Below, piece by piece: positions 1 to 8,508 of a stretch of DNA of 38,113 bases. The stretch covers positions 1 through 38,113 of the forward strand of contig DHIR01000130.1 in the NCBI GenBank assembly GCA_002403905.1. Direction: 5' to 3'. The notes beneath the pieces are model-generated. The model ran no database searches. It was not told the origin of the DNA and worked only from the letters and a program-made list of their open reading frames with translations. Each line of letters starts with the position of its first letter. Position 1 is the first letter of the stretch. The position numbers were made by a program, and so were the translations under genes. The DNA is from Mucilaginibacter sp. UBA4741 (lineage in GTDB: Bacteria; Bacteroidota; Bacteroidia; Sphingobacteriales; Sphingobacteriaceae).

Positions 1-149
1 GCAGGTCAAAGTTCATATCTGTGCAAATACAAATAATATAATTTGTTGAATGATTATATTTGATAAAGAAACTTAATTTATCACTTATGGATCATTCATT
101 GATTACAACCAGCACCAATGGAATCAAACCTCAATCGGTGTAATCCCAA

Positions 150-347
150 TTAATTAAAATAAGACATCGGGATATGCTTCCACATACCGTGCGATAGGCC
201 GCCGGTCAATAATTCGAAAATCAGGTATATCGGCCAAAATATATAACATAGTATAAGCATTATTATAGAGTGGTTATAATACCAATTTATCATTAATGCA
301 TACAGGCCCAACAGCAGGTATAGAATGCTCGAATCTCTTTTTTTCAT
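150..347 (-). CDS. small two-helix membrane protein, function unknown
   Basis: This 65-residue protein begins with a charged MKKRDS segment. Two hydrophobic stretches follow, roughly residues 8-23 and 27-47, so it probably spans the inner membrane twice. The second helix contains FWPIYLIFELLTGGLSHGMW, aromatic-rich and resembling small uncharacterised proteins of Bacteroidota; that resemblance is from memory. The ATG is preceded by AT-rich DNA and the composition looks coding. There is no partner gene close by. I do not recognise a function. An antisense reading frame overlapping the 5' half lacks protein-like composition. Confidence 0.6.
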   Translation of the reverse strand: MKKRDSSILYLLLGLYALMINWYYNHSIIMLILCYIFWPIYLIFELLTGGLSHGMWKHIPMSYFN

Positions 348-462
348 TATAGCAGTAAGTATTTTCTTTACTAAGATAAATATTATTTGCTTTTAATATT
401 TGTTGTTGAGGCACATTTAAGGTGTTCAAAAAACTATACAAGTGCTGGTAAAAACAATAAAG

Positions 463-534
463 TTTTCCACAAATCAACAAAACAGCTTAAAAAGGGCCAT
501 TTATCCACATTTTTCGGGATAAAAAAAATCCACA
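463..534 (+). other. cluster of DnaA-box-like 9-mers in an AT-rich gap
   Basis: The 276-base gap between the small membrane gene and the gene at 624 has three same-strand DnaA-box-like sites. TTATCCACA at 501-509 matches the classical box exactly, TTTTCCACA at 463-471 differs at one base, and AAATCCACA at 526-534 differs at two. The sequence around them is A/T-rich. This could be DnaA-responsive regulation or, less likely, part of a replication origin. No dnaA, gidA or similar origin marker is in the window. The rest of the gap holds the promoter at 562-569 and nothing else recognisable. Confidence 0.3.
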
Positions 535-561
535 TTTATATACTACTTAACAAAAGTAAAC

Positions 562-569
562 TATGTTTG
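562..569 (+). promoter_or_regulatory. TAnnTTTG-type -7 element
   Basis: TATGTTTG matches the Bacteroidota housekeeping -7 consensus TAnnTTTG and lies 54 bases before the start at 624. No clear TTTG -33 element is seen at the right distance, so the call rests on the -7 box and its position. Confidence 0.45.
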
Positions 570-623
570 TGTAAACAATTCACACCTAACAAGGTTAAAT
601 TTTAAACAATTAAAAACTTATTT

Positions 624-830
624 ATGGCAACATCAGGCATCACAGCTTATTCAGTGAAAACGAAAACCAAAAACGTACCTATGCTAGATCCTACTATTGA
701 TGTAAAATCAGGTAGATACATTGCTACAGGTAAAGACAGTGCAGGCAATAAAATGGCTGCAATTATGAGCAAAGCTACGGCTGAAGGTCATATCGCTAGT
801 GGAGCTGCTAAAAAAGGCAGTGGCTGGTAA
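624..830 (+). CDS. small conserved-looking hypothetical protein
   Basis: This 68-residue protein has no signal peptide or membrane helix. It is rich in Ala, Gly, Lys, Ser and Thr (SGRYIATGKDSAGNKMAAIM, then ASGAAKKGSGW at the C-terminus), suggesting a small soluble basic protein. It has its own -7-type promoter and is followed by a strong hairpin terminator, so it is probably a genuine single-gene transcript. I do not recognise the family, and no neighbour hints at a role. Confidence 0.6.
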   Translation: MATSGITAYSVKTKTKNVPMLDPTIDVKSGRYIATGKDSAGNKMAAIMSKATAEGHIASGAAKKGSGW

Positions 831-860
831 GTAACTATTATCGGGTAACACCGGCATAAC

Positions 861-895
861 AATAAGGCAGGTTTTTCATAAAAGCCTGCCTTATT
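861..895. terminator. bidirectional hairpin terminator
   Basis: A perfect 11-bp stem (AATAAGGCAGG at 861-871 with CCTGCCTTATT at 885-895) encloses a T/A-rich loop. It lies between the plus-strand gene ending at 830 and the minus-strand CYTH gene ending at 901, so it can stop transcription from both sides. Confidence 0.8.
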
Positions 896-900
896 TATTT

Positions 901-1368
901 TTACCATGTTTTAAACGGATGCATCGATAAGCTGGAATTAAAATATCGTCCCTCCCCGCTTACTTCCTGGCTTACCCAGGGTGGTAGTTCAAATTGTTCA
1001 TCTTCGCTATCCAGTTCAATCTCTGCAATTATAAGACCTTCATTATCTCCTTCAAATACGTCTACTTCCCATAACTTATCTTTATAATCTATACAGTATC
1101 TGGTCTTCTCTAAGAAGGTTTTAACAAATTGTTCAAATAACTCGGTCGCTTCATTAACGGGTATTTCGTACTCGTACTCATTACGGCTTATACCTGTTGT
1201 ACCGCTTTTAAAAGTAAGGTACGCTTGCTCATTGGTTATACGCAGTCTTACCGTCCTGTCTATCTCATCAACAATATAGCCTTGCTGCATTTTAATACCC
1301 GCGGGTTTAGCTAATTGCTCCCACTGTTTATGATCAACCAAAAACTTTCTTTCTATTTCAATACCCAT
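901..1368 (-). CDS. CYTH domain protein (triphosphate tunnel family)
   Basis: This 155-residue protein starts GIEIERKFLV, the hallmark ExExK signature of the CYTH (CyaB/thiamine triphosphatase) superfamily. CYTH enzymes fold into a beta-barrel tunnel that binds triphosphates through inward-facing charged residues and Mg/Mn. Alternating charged strands follow, including RTVRLRI, YLTFKSG, EYEYEIP and WEVDVFEGDNEGLIIAEIEL, as expected for the family. The length fits short bacterial members, which are usually tripolyphosphatases or thiamine triphosphatases. Substrate cannot be assigned from sequence alone. It is cytoplasmic and transcribed alone, divergent from the large secreted protein. Confidence 0.88.
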   Translation of the reverse strand: MGIEIERKFLVDHKQWEQLAKPAGIKMQQGYIVDEIDRTVRLRITNEQAYLTFKSGTTGISRNEYEYEIPVNEATELFEQFVKTFLEKTRYCIDYKDKLWEVDVFEGDNEGLIIAEIELDSEDEQFELPPWVSQEVSGEGRYFNSSLSMHPFKTW

Positions 1369-1540
1369 ATTAAAATTTATTTTTAAGTAAGCAACGGCAA
1401 TTATAAGCCTTTGTTGGTGTTTAATTTTACTGCATTATACTACAAAATGTAAAAAAATGTTAAAGTGTAATATGCTTAGCTATACTATTGCATAAATAGA
1501 TATATTTAACCATCTTTTTAACTGCCTTGAGCCATACTAA

Positions 1541-4297
1541 ATGAATTTAAGAAAATTTACGCCTATACTATTATTATTATCCCTGGTATGCTTGTCTGCA
1601 TTTGCGCAAACCGACACTGTAAGTGTAAAAACTATTGTTACCAAAGCTATAAAGTATAATAGTGAATACCCGTTTGAAAAAGTTTACCTGCATTTTGATA
1701 AACCTTATTATGCCGTTGGCGATACCATTTGGTTTAAAGCATATTTAACAACCGATGTTACGGTTAATGATGATATGACTAAAAACAAGCATCTGCCATC
1801 AACTGTAAGTAAAGTTGTTTATGTAGACGTATTAACCAGTAAAGACTCGACAGTGCAAAGATTAAAACTACCGGTTACCGATGGTATGGCATATGGTGAT
1901 ATTAAGCTGCTTAAAGAAAACTATGCCGAAGGCAATTATCATATAAAAGCATACACTAATTGGATGCGTAATTTTGATGCCGCCTACTACTTTAATAAAA
2001 CAATACCCATTGGTACCATAGTAGATAAAAACGTATTTAACAGCATTACGATATCAAGTCAACTAAAAAATAATATAGCTAAAGTAGGACAGATTATACA
2101 TTATTACACAGCAGACAACCGCGATTACGCAGGCAGAAAAGTGAATTGGAAAGTACAAAACACTGATGACGAAACCTTGGGTAAAGGCAAAGGCATTACA
2201 GATGCTAAAGGAAATATAAATATTAGTTTTGCCACCAATAAAACAGCTGCGCTAACTACCGCTACACTAGTTGCAGGTATTGATATTAATAACAACACTA
2301 TTACAAATTCATTTACTTTAAAAAATGCTGTGGCCCCGCCTGATGTTCAATTCTTTCCGGAAGGTGGCGAATTATTAAACGGCATAAAATCTAAAGTGGC
2401 ATTTAAGGCCATAAAACCCGATGGTTTGGGAGCAGATGCAAAAGGCACTGTAGTTGATAATAGTGGCGCTGTAGTAGCTACTATTACCGCACAACACTTA
2501 GGCATGGGTGTATTTGAACTAACCCCTGCGGCAGGTAAAACTTATAAAGCCAATTTAACCTTCCCTGACGGCTCACAAAGCAGCTATGATCTGCCTACTG
2601 CTAAAGATAATGGTATTACCCTGGCTGTAAATAATACAGATGCAGAGAAAATAGCTATTACATTTTCTGCAAGCGATGCTTTTTTTGCGACAAACAGAAA
2701 CAAAATGATTGCGATTATGGGGCAATCGGGACAGGTTGTTTGTTATGCCGGCCAAACACTGTTAACAGCTAAAATTCATACTGTAACTATACCAAAATCA
2801 AAGTTTCCTTCAGGCATTGTACAATTCACAATATTTGCCGAAAATGGCGAGGCGTTGGCCCAGCGTATTTGTTTCGTACAACGTAATGATCAGCTAAAAA
2901 TAGGTTTAAGCACCCCAAAAACCACCTACACAGCCAGGGATCAGGTGGCCTTTAATGTTACAGCAAAAACTGCTGACAATAAGCCCGCATTGGCTAATTT
3001 ATCAGTTACAGTGATAGATGGTACCAAAGTACCTTTTAATGAAAATGCAGAGACCACCATTTTAACTAACCTGTTACTAACCTCTGAACTGAAAGGCTAT
3101 ATAGAAAAGCCCAATTATTATTTCAATAACATCAATGATAAAACAGCTGCCGACCTTGACGTTTTAATGCTTACGCAAGGCTATAGGCGCATTATTTATA
3201 AAGATGTTTTAGCAGGTAAACAACCGCAACTAAAGTTTGACGCGGAGGACGGCATTACCATTTCTGGGTCATTAAGAACAGGAATGGGCATGCCTGTACC
3301 CAATGGCATTGTTAATTTCTATATCAAAAACATGCGGGTATCTGCAACTGTAAATACAAACAGGGAAGGCGAGTTTAAAATTTCAAAGTTGTTTTTTCCT
3401 GATTCTGTAAAGGGTGTTGTTAATGCCAAAGGCAATTACAATGGCAATAACATGATGATAATGGTTAACAACACCACGCCACAACCACCAACACCTAATA
3501 TTAATGCGCCCGATGAGTTACTTAATATTGATACCACTTTAAACGCTTATTTACAGAATGATAAAAAGCAGTCGTTAAACTCGCACATAATTAAAGAGGT
3601 TGTGATAAAAGAGCGCGTGGCTGTTAAAGTAGCAAGTCATAAAGATTATCCTTTTTTAGTTGGCTTAGGCAATGTACCAGACCATGTTGTGGATGGAAGT
3701 CGTCTCACAGGTTGCCCAACGCTTTATGATTGTATAAAAAACACATTACCGGGCGTAACTTATTATGAAGATAAATTATACCTAAGCCGCGATTACAATG
3801 CCGGTAAAAGAATTGAAGCGGCCATATACCTTGATGGCGCGGTTGTTGATTTTGGAAGGCTTACAAGCGTAGATCCTGCTTCCGTAGATCAGGTAGAGAT
3901 ATTCGCCAGCGATGGATTAAGCGGGTTGAACAGAATGGATAATACAAATGGCGTTATTGTTATAAGCAGCAAAAAAGTCGAAAGAAAACCGTTAGATAAA
4001 GAATTGCTTAAACAACTACTAACACCACAATTTAGCGCCGTAAACTTTAACCCTAAAGGCTATTATATGGCCAGGGCTTTTTATTCGCCTAAATATGATG
4101 CTACCAAAACAGGTGCATTTGGGGGCGATTTAAGAACAACTATTTATTGGAACCCCAAAGTAGTAACCGATAAAAATGGCACCGCCACATTTGACTTTTT
4201 TAATGCCGATGGTACCGGCACCTACCGTGCTATTATTGAAGGTATAGACAGTGAAGGCAATATCGGGCGCACCGTTTATAAATATACTGTACGGTAA
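1541..4297 (+). CDS. large secreted protein: macroglobulin-like, carboxypeptidase-like and TonB-plug-like domains
   Basis: This 918-residue protein has a signal peptide (hydrophobic residues 9-22, predicted cleavage after AFA or AQ). An MG2-like segment at about residues 45-165 (VYLHFDKPYYAVGDTIWFKAYL region) resembles alpha-2-macroglobulin N-terminal domains. A carboxypeptidase-regulatory-like beta-sandwich follows near 575-640 (GSLRTGMGMPVPNGIVNFYI). A TonB-receptor plug-like domain lies near 700-812, including AAIYLDGAVVDFGRL and NGVIVISSKK. No outer-membrane barrel follows. The C-terminus (YWNPKVVTDKNGTATFDFFNAD) is typical of these Bacteroidota proteins, which I infer to be periplasmic or surface-located. 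The role is unknown; transport accessory or structural functions are possible. It is a single gene closed by a terminator. Confidence 0.8.
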   Translation: MNLRKFTPILLLLSLVCLSAFAQTDTVSVKTIVTKAIKYNSEYPFEKVYLHFDKPYYAVGDTIWFKAYLTTDVTVNDDMTKNKHLPSTVSKVVYVDVLTSKDSTVQRLKLPVTDGMAYGDIKLLKENYAEGNYHIKAYTNWMRNFDAAYYFNKTIPIGTIVDKNVFNSITISSQLKNNIAKVGQIIHYYTADNRDYAGRKVNWKVQNTDDETLGKGKGITDAKGNINISFATNKTAALTTATLVAGIDINNNTITNSFTLKNAVAPPDVQFFPEGGELLNGIKSKVAFKAIKPDGLGADAKGTVVDNSGAVVATITAQHLGMGVFELTPAAGKTYKANLTFPDGSQSSYDLPTAKDNGITLAVNNTDAEKIAITFSASDAFFATNRNKMIAIMGQSGQVVCYAGQTLLTAKIHTVTIPKSKFPSGIVQFTIFAENGEALAQRICFVQRNDQLKIGLSTPKTTYTARDQVAFNVTAKTADNKPALANLSVTVIDGTKVPFNENAETTILTNLLLTSELKGYIEKPNYYFNNINDKTAADLDVLMLTQGYRRIIYKDVLAGKQPQLKFDAEDGITISGSLRTGMGMPVPNGIVNFYIKNMRVSATVNTNREGEFKISKLFFPDSVKGVVNAKGNYNGNNMMIMVNNTTPQPPTPNINAPDELLNIDTTLNAYLQNDKKQSLNSHIIKEVVIKERVAVKVASHKDYPFLVGLGNVPDHVVDGSRLTGCPTLYDCIKNTLPGVTYYEDKLYLSRDYNAGKRIEAAIYLDGAVVDFGRLTSVDPASVDQVEIFASDGLSGLNRMDNTNGVIVISSKKVERKPLDKELLKQLLTPQFSAVNFNPKGYYMARAFYSPKYDATKTGAFGGDLRTTIYWNPKVVTDKNGTATFDFFNADGTGTYRAIIEGIDSEGNIGRTVYKYTVR

Positions 4298-4329
4298 CGC
4301 CAAATGTTAATCATATTAAAAAAAACAGC

Positions 4330-4361
4330 GAGTTGGCTAATAGGCCAGCTCTTTGTTTTTT
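4330..4361 (+). terminator. Rho-independent terminator of the 918-aa protein gene
   Basis: An 8-bp stem with one G-T pair (4330-4337 with 4344-4351, GAGTTGGC and GCCAGCTC) is followed by CTTTGTTTTTT, just downstream of the stop codon at 4297. Confidence 0.8.
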
Positions 4362-4408
4362 AAGCACCTCGTGTAATATATTTTATAAAGAACAATCTGT
4401 ATAAATTC

Positions 4409-4430
4409 ATTGTTTATTTACCTAAACAAT
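4409..4430. repeat. small inverted repeat upstream of the aldo/keto reductase
   Basis: ATTGTTTA at 4409-4416 is perfectly inverted as TAAACAAT at 4423-4430, 13 bases before the ATG at 4444. It could be an operator or a 5'-UTR hairpin; nothing else supports either. Confidence 0.3.
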
Positions 4431-4443
4431 AAACAACAATATT

Positions 4444-5307
4444 ATGGCTAATTTAATTGATATGTATAACAAAACATTTAACATAGATGGCGATATAACG
4501 GTTAACCGATTGGGTTATGGCGCCATGCGTATTACAGGCAAAGGTATTTGGGGACCCCCTAAAGATAAAGACGAATCAATCCGAGTATTAAAACGTGCTG
4601 TCGAGCTTGGAGTAAACTTTATTGATACAGCCGATAGTTACGGGCCTTATATATCTGAAGAATTAATAGCGGAGGCGCTATACCCATATACGGACGGACT
4701 GCTTATTGCTACCAAAGGAGGATTAACCCGGACAGGCCCGGATCAATGGCCCATAAATGCACATCCCGATAATTTAAAAGAAGCATTAAATGGGAGCTTA
4801 AAACGCCTTAAACTTGAGCAAATAGACTTATACCAACTGCACCGCATTGACCCGCATGTACCGGCAGAGTTAACATTTGAATTTTTACAACAGGCGCAGC
4901 AAAACGGGAAGGTTAAACATATTGGCCTATCAGAAGTTAGCGTTGATGACATTAAAGATGCCGAACAGTATTTTAAAGTAGTGTCTGTACAAAATATGTA
5001 CAGTGTCGACAATCGTAAATGGGAGGCTGTATTAAACTATTGCAAAGAGCAGGATATTGCTTTTATCCCCTGGTTCCCACTTAATGCGGGTAATGTAGTT
5101 GCCCAAGACAAGCTTAAAACAATTGCTGATAAGCATAGCGCAACCGTGCACCAGGTAGCTTTAAGCTGGCTGTTAAATCACGCGGATAATATATTGTTGA
5201 TACCCGGTACATCTAGTGTAGAACATTTGGAGGAAAACATGAAAACTACCGAGCTGAACTTAACTGACGATGATATAAAAATCTTAGATAGTATTTCGCC
5301 GGCATAG
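4444..5307 (+). CDS. aldo/keto reductase
   Basis: This 287-residue protein is an NAD(P)H-dependent oxidoreductase of the aldo/keto reductase (beta/alpha)8 superfamily, which interconverts carbonyls and alcohols. The catalytic tetrad is visible: Asp61 and Tyr66 in FIDTADSYG, Lys91 in IATKGG and His133 in LYQLHRID. A cofactor-binding end (LLIPGTSSVEHLEEN) lies near the C-terminus. It resembles the YajO/YdbC-like subgroup that lacks long loops. Substrate is unknown. It is a single gene with an upstream inverted repeat and a downstream terminator. Confidence 0.93.
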   Translation: MANLIDMYNKTFNIDGDITVNRLGYGAMRITGKGIWGPPKDKDESIRVLKRAVELGVNFIDTADSYGPYISEELIAEALYPYTDGLLIATKGGLTRTGPDQWPINAHPDNLKEALNGSLKRLKLEQIDLYQLHRIDPHVPAELTFEFLQQAQQNGKVKHIGLSEVSVDDIKDAEQYFKVVSVQNMYSVDNRKWEAVLNYCKEQDIAFIPWFPLNAGNVVAQDKLKTIADKHSATVHQVALSWLLNHADNILLIPGTSSVEHLEENMKTTELNLTDDDIKILDSISPA

Positions 5308-5333
5308 CCGTTTTAGGTTTATTAATTATTTAC

Positions 5334-5362
5334 AAGGATGCGGTAACACTGTATCCTTTTTT
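5334..5362 (+). terminator. hairpin terminator after the aldo/keto reductase
   Basis: AAGGATGC (5334-5341) pairs with GTATCCTT (5351-5358) with one G-T wobble, and a T-run follows directly. The site is 27 bases past the stop codon. Confidence 0.75.
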
Positions 5363-5385
5363 ATATTTGGTAAAACCAAATATAA
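5361..5385. promoter_or_regulatory. perfect palindrome carrying a TATATTTG -7 motif
   Basis: TTATATTTGGT (5361-5371) is perfectly repeated in reverse as ACCAAATATAA (5375-5385) around an AAA loop. Its left arm contains TATATTTG, a consensus Bacteroidota -7 element, and the inverted arm gives the same box on the minus strand. It could be an overlapping promoter/operator for the lipoprotein gene at 5524, or a second hairpin behind the adjacent terminator. The remaining 5386-5523 is AT-rich with nothing I recognise. Confidence 0.35.
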
Positions 5386-5523
5386 ATATTATTAATTGAG
5401 GTCTACGGCTAAGAATTTAATTTCAAGTTCAAGTAGAAAATATTTCCCGCTGCACTTGCAAATGCAATAAAACATTTTTAATTTTAACAAACTAAAGATT
5501 AAAACATTACAGTACAAGATTTT

Positions 5524-6273
5524 ATGAAAAATCCCCTTCTATTCATAATTCCTGTTGTTCTTTTAGGTATTACAGCTTGTAAAAAACTCGGAGATCCAAC
5601 ACAACTCTCGGCAATTACAAGTGATGAATCGGCTATAATGATAGCCGGCTCGTTGGCATCGGGATCAAACGGCTTTGTTAGTCTATCAAATGATGCTACC
5701 ATCACCTCACAAACAATATATACTACCGCCAAAGGTTGTGGCGTAACTCATATTGACTCCCTCACTCACCAAAGTTTACCCGGCGAAGCGATTTCTTATT
5801 ATTTTAAACATATAATAACCAGCAAGCTTAATTGTAATACCAATAAACTGCCGGATAATGTAACCAGTAATTTAACTTTTAATGGTAATTATAACAGTCC
5901 CAGGTTATCAGCAAAACAAAGTGGCAGTGCTAATTCAACTATTGCAGGTTTAACGCCTACTTCGGCTGTTTACGTTATAAACGGGCAATTTAAAAGTATG
6001 GGGTCTTACAAGTTAAAATCTGACACCACCCGGGCAGGTACTATTGCTATTGATATAACTGTTAAAAATGTTGTAATATCAAAAGCTACGGTTACAATGC
6101 CGGCTATAATTACCGGCGGAACAGCTACAGCTACCATTACCGGCAACTCGCCTAAAGGCGCATTTTTGTTTGACGGTACTTTAACTTTTGCAGGTTTTAA
6201 CGAGGCTATATTAACATTAGGCAGCAATAGTTATTCTATTAACCTTTCAACGGGTGCTGTCGCCAAAAAATAA
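5524..6273 (+). CDS. putative lipoprotein, function unknown
   Basis: This 249-residue protein has a lipoprotein signal peptide, with hydrophobic residues 6-17 and lipobox GITAC placing the lipidated Cys at position 19 followed by KK. The mature part is rich in Ser, Thr, Asn, Gly and Val (TATATITGNSPKGAFLFDGT), suggesting a beta-rich extracytoplasmic domain. Two Cys in the mature part could form a disulphide. No known domain is recognised. It converges on the YciI gene with an 11-base gap and no obvious terminator. Confidence 0.75.
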   Translation: MKNPLLFIIPVVLLGITACKKLGDPTQLSAITSDESAIMIAGSLASGSNGFVSLSNDATITSQTIYTTAKGCGVTHIDSLTHQSLPGEAISYYFKHIITSKLNCNTNKLPDNVTSNLTFNGNYNSPRLSAKQSGSANSTIAGLTPTSAVYVINGQFKSMGSYKLKSDTTRAGTIAIDITVKNVVISKATVTMPAIITGGTATATITGNSPKGAFLFDGTLTFAGFNEAILTLGSNSYSINLSTGAVAKK

Positions 6274-6284
6274 AGAATATTTAT

Positions 6285-6584
6285 TTACACATTGGCAACC
6301 TGAAAAGGTTTTATATTAACCGATTCCCAAATTTTCTGCGTAATGTAAGGTTCGCCTTGCTTCCAGGCCTCCAGTTCTTCTTCGTTCTCAAATTGAAGGA
6401 TCATGGTCGAGCCTATCATTTTGCCTTCTTCGTTAAGCATGGCGCCACCCAAAACATAGTTACCTTTGGCTTTAAGTTCTTTAACGCCGTCTAAATGGTG
6501 CGGCCTCACGCCCATCCTTCTGTCAAACGCACCTTCATCGGTATGATCGTATGCGGTAATTAAGTATTGATTTATGATATTCAT
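6285..6584 (-). CDS. YciI-family protein
   Basis: This 99-residue protein has the YCII-related alpha/beta ferredoxin-like fold. Characteristic parts are the N-terminal strand NQYLITAYD, RMGVRPHHLDGVKEL with the conserved histidine, the GGAML strand and the C-terminal segment EEELEAWKQGEPYITQKIWE. Family members are small cytoplasmic proteins, some with dehalogenase-like or muconolactone-isomerase-like chemistry; most have no known substrate. It is divergent from galK. Confidence 0.88.
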   Translation of the reverse strand: MNIINQYLITAYDHTDEGAFDRRMGVRPHHLDGVKELKAKGNYVLGGAMLNEEGKMIGSTMILQFENEEELEAWKQGEPYITQKIWESVNIKPFQVANV

Positions 6585-6720
6585 TTTTTAAGTCGATACT
6601 AATATAAGGGGAACAAGTGGCTTTATAATCTGTTTAATTATTTATCAATTTTTACCGCCAATATTAAAACTAATAGGGTAATATTTACAATATTTGCCAA
6701 ACCAATAATATAGCTTAAAA

Positions 6721-7890
6721 ATGAAACACGGTCTGCCACAAAAATTTAATGAAATATACCATAAAGAAGCCCAACACGCTTACTTTTCGCCGGGAAGAGT
6801 AAATCTTATCGGTGAACATATTGACTATAACGGTGGCCTGGTTATGCCTTGCGCAATTACATTTGGCACGTACTTACTAATAAACCCTAACCAGGACAAT
6901 GTTTTTCGTTTCAGAAGTTTAAATTTTGATGAGAACCCGGAGATTGCAATACAAGACAGCTATACAAAAAATGGCGATGGCTGGTTTAATTTCCCGCTGG
7001 GTGTGATAGATCATTTTGCCAAAGACGGCCATAAAATAACAGGTTTAGATATGCTGTTTTTTGGAGATATCCCTATCGGTGCAGGTTTATCATCATCTGC
7101 TTCAATTGAGGTGGTAATGGCGTATGCGTTGAATGATCTTTTTAATGCAGGATATAGTAAGCTGGACTTGGTAAAAATTGCAAAATCGGTTGAGAATAAT
7201 TTCATCGGCATGAACTGTGGTATCATGGATCAGTTTGCCGTAGCCTTTGGCGAAAAGGATAAAGCTATTGTACTAAACTGCGATACCCTGAAATATGATA
7301 TTGTACCCAGCAATTTGGGTAACTATGTACTGGCAATTATCAACACCAATAAATCGCGCAAGTTGGTTGAATCAAAATACAACGAACGGGTTGAAGAATG
7401 CCAGACTGCTTTAAAAGCACTTAATAAGGAATTAAACATTCATTATTTATGTGATATTGACACTGCTACTTTTAATCAGCATAAAAATTTAATTATTGAT
7501 GAGGTAGTACGCAAGCGCGCGCAACATGTTGTTGAAGAAAACGACCGTGTTAAATTAGCTGCCGATGCGCTTGCCGCAAACAACCTTGCCGAATTTGGCA
7601 AACTGATGTATGCCTCGCACGACTCATTACGTGACCTGTACGAGGTTAGCGGAAAAGAGCTGGACGCTGTAGTAGAATATGCCAAAACCAACCCACACGT
7701 AGCCGGGGCACGCATGACAGGTGCAGGATTTGGCGGCTGTGCCATAGCCTTGGTTAAAGAATATCAATTTGATGATTTTAGCAAAGAGCTGGCGGACTAC
7801 TATACTGACAAAATTGGCTACGCACCATCCGTATATCAATCATTAATTGGTAATGGTGTTGGTAGCCTGTTAGTAACCAGCGAAGCATAA
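6721..7890 (+). CDS. galK: galactokinase
   Basis: This 389-residue GHMP kinase phosphorylates alpha-D-galactose at C1 with ATP, the entry step of the Leloir pathway. The galactokinase signature GRVNLIGEHIDYNGG is at residues 25-39. The ATP-binding GHMP motif PIGAGLSSSAS lies near 118-128 and the C-terminal motif MTGAGFGGCAIAL near 350. GIMDQFA supplies the catalytic Asp. Length is normal. Other gal genes are not adjacent. A near-consensus -7 element (AATATTTG) lies about 30 bases before the start. A palindromic repeat follows the stop codon. Confidence 0.97.
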   Translation: MKHGLPQKFNEIYHKEAQHAYFSPGRVNLIGEHIDYNGGLVMPCAITFGTYLLINPNQDNVFRFRSLNFDENPEIAIQDSYTKNGDGWFNFPLGVIDHFAKDGHKITGLDMLFFGDIPIGAGLSSSASIEVVMAYALNDLFNAGYSKLDLVKIAKSVENNFIGMNCGIMDQFAVAFGEKDKAIVLNCDTLKYDIVPSNLGNYVLAIINTNKSRKLVESKYNERVEECQTALKALNKELNIHYLCDIDTATFNQHKNLIIDEVVRKRAQHVVEENDRVKLAADALAANNLAEFGKLMYASHDSLRDLYEVSGKELDAVVEYAKTNPHVAGARMTGAGFGGCAIALVKEYQFDDFSKELADYYTDKIGYAPSVYQSLIGNGVGSLLVTSEA

Positions 7891-7895
7891 ATACA

Positions 7896-7927
7896 AAACT
7901 TACGAAGTTTTAAAACTTCGCAAGTTT
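7896..7927. repeat. palindromic repeat, family B copy 1
   Basis: A 32-base near-perfect palindrome with centre CGAAGTTTTAAAACTTCG lies 5 bases after the galK stop. A second copy with the same core is at 8509-8541, so the two bracket the RNA methyltransferase gene. Either may act as a terminator or mRNA 3'-end stabiliser. Confidence 0.75.
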
Positions 7928-7968
7928 AACTAACGCAAAAACTAATCTTTAATTAACAATCACCAACC

Positions 7969-8502
7969 TTGCGTAAATTAAAATTAGACGAACTTAACCG
8001 CGCTTCTGTATCCGAGTTTAAGGCCCAGGATAAATTGTCTGTAGCCGTAGTATTGGATAGTGTGCGTAGTATGCATAATATTGGCTCTATCTTCCGCACA
8101 TCTGATGGATTTGCTGTAGATCAGATCTGTTTATGCGGTATTACCGCCCAACCTCCTCACCGCGAAATAGAGAAAACGGCTTTAGGTGCAACACAATCTG
8201 TTAATTGGACCTATCATGCCGATGCTGTAGAAGCAGTTACCCAACTACGTGCAGAGGGTTACCAGATCATTGCTATTGAACAAGCCGAGAATAGCATCAT
8301 GCTCAATGAATTTACGCCTGATAAAAACGCCAAATATGCCTTGATATTCGGCAACGAGGTAAATGGCGTTAGCGATGAGGTAATGCAAATCATTGATACC
8401 TGTATCGAAATACCGCAGTTTGGCACTAAGCATTCTTTTAATATCGTAGTATCGGCAGGAATTGTTTTGTGGGATTTCTTTGCTAAATTGGCTATTAGTT
8501 AA
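7969..8502 (+). CDS. SpoU/TrmH-family RNA 2'-O-methyltransferase
   Basis: This 177-residue SPOUT enzyme transfers a methyl group from S-adenosylmethionine to a ribose 2'-OH of tRNA or rRNA. All three SpoU motifs are present: motif 1 NIGSIFRT at residues 37-44, motif 2 IFGNEVNGVSDEV at 126-138, and motif 3 IPQFGTKHSFNIVVSAGI at 148-165, which forms the trefoil-knot cofactor site. There is no N-terminal substrate-binding extension, as in the short TrmH/TrmL-like group; the target nucleotide cannot be assigned. The best start is a TTG, because RKLKLDELNR fits the family N-terminus and no ATG is near. The gene lies between two copies of one palindromic repeat. Confidence 0.92.
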   Translation: MRKLKLDELNRASVSEFKAQDKLSVAVVLDSVRSMHNIGSIFRTSDGFAVDQICLCGITAQPPHREIEKTALGATQSVNWTYHADAVEAVTQLRAEGYQIIAIEQAENSIMLNEFTPDKNAKYALIFGNEVNGVSDEVMQIIDTCIEIPQFGTKHSFNIVVSAGIVLWDFFAKLAIS

Positions 8503-8508
8503 CCAAAC

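Noticed and set aside
387..605. Plus-strand frame of 72 codons upstream of the small gene at 624
   Set aside because: Lys/Ile/Tyr/Cys-rich composition typical of non-coding A/T-rich DNA; overlaps the DnaA-box-like sites and promoter.
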